A DNA stretch of 64,000 nt, from NCBI RefSeq assembly GCF_954871325.1, contig NC_088776.1:38488508-38552507 (forward strand), given 5' to 3'. The notes beneath the pieces were generated by a model that was not told the DNA's origin, did no database searches, and saw only the letters and a list, made by a program, of their open reading frames with translations. The position numbers and the translations under genes were made by a program. Shown piece after piece: positions 21,126 through 31,800 of this stretch; position 1 is the stretch's first letter, and every line of letters begins with the position of its first letter. The DNA comes from Gordionus sp. m RMFG-2023 (Eukaryota > Nematomorpha > Gordioida > Chordodea > Parachordodidae).

Positions 21126-21397
21126 TTTTTAACAACAAAATATTTATAATATTTAGGCAATGTAGAGCCAATAAGTGCCTGTGGGAAACAGATATAAACC
21201 CTAGCAAATATTTGTAACATAAAACATTATGTTACAAGAAAAGATAAAGTTTATAAATAAATTTATTTTATATTTATCAAGATGACACAATTAAAGCAGG
21301 ACAGAAAAAAGGTTCAATCTTTTAAAAATTTATTAAATAACTTTTAAACAGTTCCCAGGTTACCAAGTAAAAAGTTTCATTCTTCTACCATTAAAGG

Positions 21398-21621
21398 TAG
21401 TGTTGTTAAATGGCTCATTTTGAGCCGATTTTTAAAAACGGTTAACTCAATCTTTTATCAGGAAAAATATTATGCAAGCCTTAAGATTTTGTTCATAGGA
21501 GGCACAAAGGTTTATAACATCTATAAACGAAATCTTGAGGCTTAGACAATATTTTTCTGGCTAAAATATTTAGTTAGCCGTTTTTTAAAATCGGCTCAAA
21601 TCGAGCCGTTTAACAACACTA
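21398..21621. mobile_element. MITE copy 2, TAGTGTTGTTAAA family
   Basis: Ends TAGTGTTGTTAAATGGCTC and GAGCCGTTTAACAACACTA, palindromic throughout, with a perfect 8-bp target duplication ATTAAAGG (21390-21397 and 21622-21629). Confidence 0.95.
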
Positions 21622-21689
21622 ATTAAAGGTATACAGTTGACTTAATTATTAAATAATATTCCTTATTTTAGATATTTTCAAGAACCAGC

Positions 21690-21957
21690 AATTAAAAATG
21701 TAAAGCTTAATTCGGAAGAAAATCATATGAAGGGTAATATTTTCATATTTAATATTAAATCTTTTTTAAAATGTCTAGTTTTGAAATTACTAAATACGCT
21801 AGTTGGAGAGGATTATAATTGTCAAAACAAAAAAGGTATAATAAAAAAATATTTAATATACATATTTTTAGATGATGGAGTTAAAACAATCAGTGAAGCA
21901 TTGAAAATGCTAAAGACTGATGAGCATCGACCTTATAGTAATATTTTTAAGAATTGA
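21690..21957 (+). other. Possible spliced reading frame, unrecognised
   Basis: A frame with VGEDYNCQNKK, a plausible 38-nt GT-AG intron (about 21836-21873) and DDGVKTISEALKML is seen. A second, similar donor/acceptor arrangement (MQNKK, then DGE) occurs at about 22030-22087, as if the unit were duplicated. It may be the upstream part of the OTU gene. No function is assigned. Confidence 0.25.
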
Positions 21958-22084
21958 TCAAATTAATTTTTTAATATAATAGTTGCCTCGCCTCACAATT
22001 TGAAGATTGTAGATTGCGAAGTGAGCATGCAAAATAAGAAAGGTAAAAATTTGCATAATTAGTAGATTAATACATATTTTTTAG

Positions 22085-22671
22085 ATGGTGAAATTGACTG
22101 TAATTTCTAAGAAAGAGGATGCAAATCTTTTTCTTCCCACCAACAGAAATGGGAAAATATATCATTCTGAACGCTTTCATTTTGTGATCAAGAAAAGATA
22201 TCCAAAATATGATAAGGGTGTGATTGGAAATGATTTTTCTACCAAACGGATTATTGATGACGAAAATTGTCTCTTCAGGTATTTTTATTTACAATAAATT
22301 ATTGTTAATCATTTTTATAGATGATTAGGAAAGAAGTTTGTGATGACGAATGCCATTATAATTTTTTGAGACAGCAATGCTGTCTCTTTATGAGAATCAA
22401 GGATATTGTTGAACAGATGGAGGGGTTTTTGGGAGAACCCGTTGATGTATATTTGGAGAGAACGGGCATGGCCCTAAATGCAACTTATGGAACAGAGGTG
22501 GAGATAGTTGCTATGGCAACTATGCTTCAGACAAATATTATTATTCATACTATTTATAAATGGGCTTATTATACCCCAATATAAATATTACATAATATCA
22601 AAAAATTTAAAGTAAATATATATTTAAGAAATTATCGTGAGCATTTTGACCGCATAATAAATTTTATTTAA
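22085..22671 (+). pseudogene. OTU-family cysteine protease relic
   Basis: Exon 1 (22085-22278) ends with DDENCLFR, matching the OTU catalytic Asp-x-x-Cys motif (usually GDGNCLFRA). A GT-AG intron to 22328 rejoins in phase with KEVCDDECHYNFLRQQC. YGTEVEIVAMATMLQTNIII, the conserved block around the substrate channel, and YLRNYREHFDRI, the end strand with the catalytic His, follow. One in-frame stop (22582-22584) interrupts the last segment. OTU proteases cleave ubiquitin or similar chains. Here the integrase tail upstream points to a transposon-borne gene, possibly Ginger-like, rather than a host gene. Confidence 0.65.
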
Positions 22672-22675
22672 TCTT

Positions 22676-22858
22676 ATTTATATCGCGTATTTTATTCACA
22701 TCATATATATGTATTCATATCGCGTATCTTATTTACAGCATATATCTTAACTATATTGTGTATCTTATTTACATCATATATCTTAATTATATCGCGTATC
22801 TTAATTATATAGCGTATCTTATTTATATCGTGTATCTTAATTATATCATATTTTTTTA
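22676..22858. repeat. Tandem repeat of about 19-24 bp (ATATCGCGTATCTTATTTA)
   Basis: About eight drifted units of TATATCGCGTATCTTAATTA type run head to tail. No gene. Confidence 0.85.
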
Positions 22859-22899
22859 ATAAGTTTTGACCTTTTTCAAGTTATAAATAAATAAATTTT

Positions 22900-23325
22900 G
22901 CAAGGAGAATAAAAAATTGTCATAAATGTCAAATAAGTGAGTAATTTTTATAATGATGTTAATATCACTATATTTAATCTTTACAAGTAGTCAAAAATGT
23001 CAATTTCCTTAACTAAATTGAGTAATTTTTATAAGGAGTAAGACATGTCATTTAAAATGTCAATATCATTAAATAAGTGAGTAATTGTTACAAGGAGTAA
23101 AATATGTCAATCAAAAATCTCAATTTCCTTAACTAAATGAGTAATTTTTATAAGGAGTAAAACATGTCAGTTAAAAATGTCAATATCACTAAATTTATTA
23201 TATTTAATTTTTACAAGTCAGTCAAAAATGTCAATATCACTAAATTTATTATATTTAATTTTTACAAGTCAATCGTAAATGTCAATATCACTATAAATGA
23301 GTAATTTTAATACAGAGTAAAAATA
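22900..23325. repeat. Tandem repeat of about 60-70 bp
   Basis: Units containing GTCAATATCACTAAA, GAGTAATTTTTATAAGGAG and ACATGTCA recur six to seven times with drift. Confidence 0.85.
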
Positions 23326-23346
23326 ATACGTTGCACCAGCACTTTA

Positions 23347-23375
23347 CGGGCCTTCGGCCCGCAAATTTTTTTTTT
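23347..23375 (+). other. GC hairpin followed by a T-run (terminator-like)
   Basis: CGGGCC-TTC-GGCCCG (23347-23361) is a perfect 6-bp stem followed by CAAA and about 11 T. In a bacterium this would read as an intrinsic terminator. In this eukaryotic setting it is more likely a transposon subterminal hairpin. Confidence 0.5.
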
Positions 23376-23469
23376 TAGCAATTTTTATATTTCTACTGTA
23401 ATTTTCATATTTCTCCTGCATAATACCAAATTTCTCCCGTAATTTGAAAATTTTGACCTGGCAACCCTG
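23376..23469 (-). mobile_element. Right end of a CAGGGTTGCCA-type hAT element
   Basis: The sequence ends GACCTGGCAACCCTG, the inverse of the 12924 terminus, preceded by TTCTCCCGTAATTTG-type repeats similar to those near 60150. Confidence 0.6.
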
Positions 23470-23937
23470 TTCGAATCCTTGGGTAAAATATAGGAAAAGT
23501 CGTTATAGCCGTATGATTTATCCAAATTCCTATTGGACTATATATTTTTTTCTTCTTAAATAATAGTTTTACACAGCTAAAAAAGTAAACCTAAAATTTT
23601 GAAAATAAAACTTTATTATACGTTTATAAATATATTCATGAAAACTTGTATGTTACATCTAAATTGGTCAAACTCAAAATTCTTTGTTTGAAAATAATGT
23701 GATATCTTAACGTTTTAATTTGATTTAAAAGATTAAATCAAAAAAGCGAATAAAAATTGCTCTATAGTAATTATGATGTTAGTAGCACATCCCAAAGAAT
23801 TTAGGCATAATAGGATTCAAATTTATCAAATAAAAAAACCGTATCAGGACTTTATTTGTTATATAATACAAACTCATCATTAATTTAATAAATAAATCAG
23901 GGGTGAGGGAATGGAATTGCCATAAATAATTTGTAGT
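23470..23937. other. Spacer downstream of LSG1
   Basis: AT-rich with no recognised gene. Being directly 3' of the LSG1 stop, it should hold that gene's 3' UTR and polyadenylation site, which I cannot pin down. Confidence 0.4.
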
Positions 23938-26900
23938 TTATTTATTTTGGCCCCTATCGTATATTCTCCTCATTTTTTCGTGTTTATTCTTGTTGAAATG
24001 TTTTTTGCTGGGATTTATATCTTTGAGAGATAAGCCATCAATCGCCCCCACATTCAATGAATCGGGATTGACACTATTTTTGCCGAGAGTTCTATTCGAG
24101 ATTTTTGATGGTGCAAAAAATTGTGTATCCAACGATTTTTCGGCGGAAATTAATGCGAAAGGTTTATGCTTTTGTAAAAAAACAAGAATATTTTTACGAT
24201 TATTAAGCTATTCTATTTCTTAAACTTAAAAAACAAACAATTTTATTTTGACGGGTAAAATATAAAACACAAAGGTCTTGTAAAAAAGGCATCCTTTCAA
24301 TAAAATCAGCATATAATTAGGCTAAAGCCATATCAGAGCGCCCATGCATTTGAAAATATAGAATTCAAATATATTATATAAGCACCTATTACTTTAATAA
24401 AATATGAAAATTATTTGATAAATAACTAATAAGCAGACGAAAAATATTTTAATGTGTAAAATTTCAAAATATCCAAATAGTTGGAAATGATATTTTCGCT
24501 CAATTTTTGGCTTGCTATCTTATAATATGTGTTCGAATGCACTGGTATGGTCATCGTCTAACACGTCGACAAATCCCGTGAAAGCCAGAATTTATCAATG
24601 ATATCATTAGTACTTATCATTCAGATGGCTTAAAAAAAGTTTTGCAATATTATAAAAACATTGATATAATTATCATTTAATTTAAATATTTGAATCTCAT
24701 GTCCCCCAAATAAATCAGGTAACGCCGATACTCCGGGTATCGGTATTTTATCCTCGACAAGCCTAAAAAAATTCATAAAAATAAATTACTATTTTTATTG
24801 TCTTTTTATAATTATAATAAATTTAATCATAGATAAAAATATGAAATTTCCTGTTTGAAAAATAATAAATACAAAACCTCGTCTTTATGATCAATCGTTA
24901 TGACACCGATATTTGAATGATGAATCTTGGCTAACTTGATGTTACAACGCTTAAATTCCTGAGCATCACAATCAGGTGGTGGTTCGCAGTAGATCAATCT
25001 TCCTTTTTATGTTTGTATAGCAACATTAGGTATATAAAATGTCATTTCTCTCTCCAACAATGTCGTAGGTATTTATATTTAAATTACTCAAATAACGCAT
25101 GTACTTTTATTTGTTAAATTTGATTTCTAATTTGCATAAAAATGTATACAAATAAAATATAAATTACCATTGATATAATCTTTCAATATGATCCTACAGG
25201 ATTTATGGAAATCGGGTTCGCCTAACATTGTGGAAAAGCCTCTAGATTTGCTATGAGCAGTTAAAATTGCTTGTGATAAAGAGGCGTTACTTGAAGATTT
25301 ATCGAATATTGTTTCATCGAGGGCTAATCCTATTTATATTATTAAAAGTTTGATTAAAAAATCATTAAATTAGATAGTATATTATATACCTATATAGGTT
25401 TCAAAACTTCAAGAAAAATCCAATATAATTAAATTATAAAGTTAAGTAGCGAAAGTCAATCCGGTCTTATCGATCTTAAGCCGAACCCAGACCCACAAAT
25501 ATAAATCACATGACAGAACGATCAAAACTTAAAATGTAATTTATAAAACGTTATTTTTTATAATTTTTCTAAATCGACAATATTTCATTTATAGATTGGT
25601 AGTGGCACAATTATATTCATAATAATAAATTGATACATTTAAATTCATTTATAAATTAATACATCATAAAATTCGATAAAAATAATTTTATTCGAATAAT
25701 CAGAAAAATAGATAAATAAAAGAGTTTTTTCAAACATAAATTTTGAGATATAGGATTATAAGGTTCAGAGTTAAACTCCATCTCAATCAATGATTGCAAT
25801 TCAGGATTCAGAATATCAGTAGATCTGGGAGTAGGTGGCACTACGATTATTTTAACATTTATTGAATTTATTTCATTTGAATAAATATACCTTTATTTTA
25901 TTATTATTAAAATAAGGGGTAGAATTTTGATCATTAAAAATTAAGGGATTTTGGGATAGACGCCTAAAGAATTAAATTTTCTGGATATATGCAGCAAAAA
26001 GGATTCATTATGCATTTTTTTTTACAATCCCTAGGATATCATATATAGTAAAATTCAAATGTATTCACATCCATGCATCTAAAAAAGTGTTGTATTTTTT
26101 TAAGGGCCCAAAATACTCTTCTATCGAGCGGTTGCAATGTATGTGTGCAATGAGCAGAGCGCGACTATAGCCACTGCGATGTTATTATAGTTAACTAGTA
26201 TTATTAAAACCTTTTGGTCGTTGTGCTTAGCATATATGCAATAAAATAATTAAAAAAATAATATAATTGTCTATTCAAACCAACGAAATTAATACAAACG
26301 TAGATTGATAATTTATTCCTTAAAATCCATTAAAAAGTGTATATACGTTGAAGTCCGCCAATGACATTTCGAAAATGTGAAAGGTATTTAAACTACATGC
26401 CTTTCAATGGCGTTTACTAGAGCCAATGACATTGATTACAGCTGATTTCAATGTTTGCGTACCTTTAATAAATGAATGGTCAGTCATCAATCCAGAACCA
26501 TTAGATTTACCTGATGTAATATAATGGAACATCTCGTTAATAATTAACAAAAAACCCTTTTCTCTGAATATAAACAGCGAATGGCAAAGAGCGGACAGGA
26601 GACTGATAATAAATTAAAACGGGCTTAATACTGAGATTAAAAGACCGGGCAGATTGTTTTAATAGTATTTTCTAACTTCCATAAGGTATGTTTACATACA
26701 TAGAAGACCATTTAATTACGAATCATTTAATTTTTTTTATATTGGCAAATTATTATGGGATAAATATTTTTTTTATTACCATATAAGTTATGGAACCCAT
26801 CTATTCCGACTTTTCTAGCTACTAAAGATGTAGGTCCCAGAGGATCCGTTATATTATCTATTGGTAACACTCCGTTAACGATTAGTTCGGCTTTACTTCC

Positions 26901-28823
26901 AACAAAACTTGGCATAACTAATCCAGGACAGTCGCACAGACAAACGTGAGAATCGAGTAAAAAATGAGTTTGAAAATGTTTGGTTTTTCCTTGAAGGTAA
27001 AAAGTTTTAAAAAAATGATCGAATAATTAAGATAAAAAATTCACGTTCAAAAATAAAAAAAAATGAATAAAAATTTTTTTAAAAAAACCAAATCAAATTT
27101 AAGGCCGTAAAAAGAGAGTAATTACGGTCATTCTTAAATATCATTCAAAGATTTTTTTTCAATTACCTGGCGTCGCGGAAACGGCGACCTTCTTAAGGCC
27201 TAACAGGGCATTGATGGTTGAACTTTTACCAACATTAGGATACCCCACGAAACCAACATTTATAACTCTTTTTTCGGCTTTCCGTGGTTTTTCATTCATC
27301 GATTCCAACACGTTGGTTTTCTCGGATAAGAATTCATTTTCCCTTGTAATGGTTTGTAAAATATAGTCCCGGTATATTTTTATGACAGCGATTAATTCCA
27401 AGAACTCACGTGGCGAAAATACATCATCTTTTATCATTAAGGGTGTCGGGGAGGAAGTATAAAGATTAAATTTAATAAAATATAAGGGTATATTTGTTTA
27501 GGTAAAAATTATTCTGAGCTATACAAAAAAAAAACTAGGAAAAAGACAGTTACAATCATGTGATTTATATAAATCTCTATATGAAATCGTATGACTTATA
27601 ATGTATATCAGTTTTAGCATATTAAATTAGCGTTATCATAGAAACGTTGCATAAGAGTAGGGTTATATTGTATGTCAATCATTAAAAACATTTATTGAAA
27701 ACCAAAAAATTAATTTAAAATAAATTAAAATTATATATTGCTATTATTTATAAAATTCATATCTTAAAAAAACATCTCTAAAAATTTTATGTTACTCGCT
27801 TCATCCTCAATAGATTTAGCGGAGAAAAACATTACCAAGGTCTGACCACTCTTCCAAACCGCCTCCGAAAACTGCGTTCTTAGGCTATAGCTACTATTTA
27901 AAATTCCCTTATCGACCATCTTAAAGCCACTTTCATTTCTGACTATATCCGTTCCGTCGTCGTGGATAATATCGATATAACGAGTTAGGTAAGTGGCCCA
28001 CGAAGAACGTTGTTCAGTGGATAGAAAATCGGATTTGTTAAGCAATAAAAGGTTGAGTTTGTAAGGTATCATATTGCTATATTCATTAATATCTAGTGAA
28101 TTTGTCACTTCGTGCGACTTTTGCAGTGATTGGTGGCTTTTTAAATCGCTCATGGCAACGTCATCGGTATTGTCACACCGGGAAGTGTCGGGTAAATGCT
28201 GTTGGTGGTCAGATTGATGCGAATCGTCTAAAGAATCGGAATCAGGCGCGTCGCTATAACTTTCGGTATCAGATTCATCTTCCCAAGTTCCTTCTGAAGA
28301 GTCATCATCTTCAATTATTTCACTTAAATTATCATCATCTAGGGATGGATCAATTTTTTCATTAGAAGATTTCAATGGCTGTGTTGTTTCAGTAGTATCT
28401 TGATCTAAATTAGAATGCTTGGAGGTATTTTTCATCGGTTTACGGGTGATTTTGTGAGGCTTAGTAAGGTGCGTCTTATTTTTGATGATTTTATTATAAA
28501 GCCTCGGATGACTTTCCTTGACATAAGATTCCAAATCCTCATTCCTGTAAAACAGTGGATTTCTAGCATCTACAATTTGGACCAAAATGTCAGATCTTTC
28601 TATAACTCTCCAAAGCTGTTTCCAAACTTCCAAGTTTTTCTCGAATGGTGTAATAATCATTTTATTTATCTTATCAGTAAAATCAAGTGCGTTGTTTTGC
28701 AAATTCCTTTTTTGTGTTTGGGGATCATCTTGTAATTGGGCTATGGTTCTCCTCCAATCAAGAAAACTTTCAGATTCTAGATCTCTAAATTCTTTGGGTG
28801 TGTGAGATGGTAGCCATTTGGGT
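23938..28823 (-). CDS. LSG1: LSG1 exons 3-10 (GTPase core and C-terminus)
   Basis: Exon 3 (28823-27796) has SFLDWRRTIAQLQDD, ITPFEKNLEVWKQLWRVIER, VQIVDARNP, the acidic insert, then LLNKSDFLSTEQR and MFFSAK. Exon 4 has the P-loop and SATPG. Exon 5 has KTKHFQT, CLCDCPGLVMPSF and NGVLPIDN. Exon 6 has PPTPRSTDILNPEL. Exon 7 has TAHSKSRGF and RIILKDYIN. Exon 8 opens GRLIYCEPPPD. The last exon ends with the basic tail SKKHFNKNKHEKMRRIYDRG, equivalent to the human KKHGNRNKKEKSRRLYKHL. Introns here are about 110-940 bp. Confidence 0.92.
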
Positions 28824-31800
28824 CTAAAAATTTTAAATAATAATTATAAGTATTTAAAAAAATGTTTAACTACATTCCAAATTATTTTCAGCCCTGGGCT
28901 AAATAGATCATATTTAATGAACAACGTAATCTAAGCTTTGTATTGGCCAAGATGAATGTCAGTTACAATAAAATTGACATAAGAAAACTTAATTTTTTTA
29001 AATGAAATTTTAGGCCAATTAATATAAGGAACTTCCTTTTAGATAAGAAGTAATGAAATGGAGGGGTAACTTTTTTTAAAGTGTATCCAGATCTGTTCCG
29101 ATATATAAAAAAAATCACATAATAAACTTAAAATAATTTTATATCGTGACAAGTAGGTTTCCTCTATAACGAGAGAGGTAGGGGTCAGACGCGACCGCTT
29201 CAGTAAATTTTAGAAGGGTGGTAATTGCTAGTAGATAAGGGGAATATTTCTCTTTATTTAAAATATTTTTATATTTTATCATACCGAGTAATAATAGCGA
29301 AAATAAATATTAGTATATGATAAAGAATTGTTTTTAGCACAATATACGGGCTTAAAGGGCTATTTTTTGAAAAACAGGGTTACATGCTAAAACTTTCCTG
29401 AAACAAGAGTGAAATCGTGAAAGAAATGAAAGATTTCGGAAAGATACAAACAATATGGAAGAAAGGTGATAAAATTAATACTTTTTTTACGGTATTGTGA
29501 ATTTTTCACGCGAATTTAATAAAAATCTAAATTTCTTATGTCAACCGATCAGATCTGATTTATTTTAATTTGAGCCAGGTCCTAAAAATTTAAGGGAGAT
29601 ACAAGTAATTTTGATTATTAAAAAGTCAATTCTTCAGCATCAATATGGAATAATAAGGGTAGAGAGGTCTTATCTTCACCCGGCGCTATTTCTAAACCTT
29701 CATTAGCATCTAAAAAAGTCTTCTGTTATTGGGAGATATAATTTGCATATCTGTTGGGTTAACTTAATCGCCATTAAATTCAATATCTTTGTATAGAGTA
29801 GTAAGTAGATAGCGGGGAGCTATAATTATTATATGGGGAGATACAAGAGACTGTAAATAATGTTGTTTTTAACAAAGTCGTCTTTTAAATTTTAATGCTA
29901 TCACACGAGTGTAATCGATAGTACGAGGGTACTATAGAGCTAACATCAACAGGAGTGTTTATATTATTACCTTTTAATTCATATTGAGTATTCCTACCTA
30001 GTGTATATATTTACATAAAAGGCAAACGTCAGTGGCCCATACACTTTCTGAGCGATGGAAACATACAGAATACCCTCCTGAAAAATACACCCCCGCCCCC
30101 TTAGAAAAAATGATTAATTATTTTTTGACACCCATAAATTTCAAAAATATTTTTTATTGCATCAATCTTTTATATAATATTTTAAAAAAAATTTCTCTTT
30201 AGCTTTCACCTTTTCTGGTGGTAAGCTCCTTCAATATCTCTCTCCACTTTATGTTATTCATACTATCTCGTTTATCTAATTTATACTTCTTCATATTGGC
30301 TCTAACTTTATGGCCCTATTAAAGTTTTAGCCTTCCTCTTTTACGTTTACCCATCACTTCCAAACTCTCAGCCTTATTTCCTATGTAGTTCATAGGCCTT
30401 CTCATTGTATGCCCATACCACCTAAGTCTGCTTACCATTTATCTTAGTCTTAATGGGCACTACCTTTAAACTTCTTAGTATTCTTGTACTTCGCACCTTA
30501 TCCTTTCTTGTTACCCCAGCAATCATCCTCAGCATTCTCATCTCCATAGTTTGTAGACTTCTCTCGTCTAATTCATTGGTTGACAATGTTTCCGAACTAT
30601 ATAGAATAGTTGGTTGTACTATGGAACTGTAAATTTTTCCCTTCAATTTGTGTGGGATTCTTTTGTCAAAGAGCACTCCAGATAAAGATCTCCACTTTAA
30701 CACCCTTGATTAATTTTACTCTTTATCTCTTTCTCTATTGTGCCGTTTGTTTCTATAGTGGAGCCCAAATATTTGCAGCTTTCAATTGCCGATATCTGCC
30801 ATTCATTTATATCAATGCTCTCTGTTTCATCTCCTCCTATCACCATATACTCCGTCTTTTCTCTATTTACTTTTACTCCGTGCTTTTCTAGGATATTTAT
30901 CCAGCTCACTAATATTTCTTTCATTTCATCCTTGGATTCGGCAAGTATCACAATATCATCTGCAAATATCATATTCCACGGGACTGTTTGTGGTATAGAC
31001 TGTGCTAATACATCTATTACTAAGAGAAGTGGGCTGAGAGCCGACCCTTGATAAACTCGGCTATTGTAAAGCCTGTTGAAGTACCAGTTGTGCTACGGAC
31101 CATTGTTGTATGGCTCATATACATATCCTGTATTATTCTTATATATTTTTCGGGAACCTCTTTGTGGCGTAGCACCAACCAGATAAGTTTTCTTGGGATT
31201 CTATCGAAGGCCTTTTATAGATTGAGAAAGACCATGTATAGCTTTTTGTTCTTTTCCTTGTATTTTTCACTCATTTGCCTAATTGCGTGGATAGCATCAG
31301 TTGTTGATCTTCCAGACATAAAACCAAACTGAGTCTCTCCTATTTCGATTATGTCTCTTATCTTTTTTTCTTATATTTTTTCGTAGAGTTTAAGACAGTT
31401 TGACCATAGTTTTTTAGCCCCTGTAATTTTGACAATTGTTTGGATCCCCTTTATTTTTGAAGATAGGAACTAGATAGCTCTGCCTCCATTTTTGAGGAAT
31501 CTCCACATTTCCCAGTATTTTATTGTAAAGATTGAGGAGATGTATTCCATCATCTCCTAGTGCTTAAGGTTTTCTATTTGAATATCATCTGGACCCCTAG
31601 CTTTGTTGTTTTTCATATGCTTGAGGCATGTGATTATTTCTTGTTTTGTTATTGGTTGTATAAGGTTTTGACATGGGGAGTGTTCGTCTAGATGTAGTAT
31701 GTGGGAATTAAAGTTGAGAAGCTCCTGAAAATATTCTTTCCATCTATTAATTATTTCTTTTTCCTTTATTATCAATTTCCCATCTTTATTTTTGATTACT

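Noticed and set aside
26370-26560. An exon-like minus-strand stretch in LSG1 intron 5 (MFHYITSGKSNGSGLM)
   Set aside because: LSG1 exons 5 and 6 already join in phase with conserved sequence on both sides, leaving no room for it. No homology is recognised.
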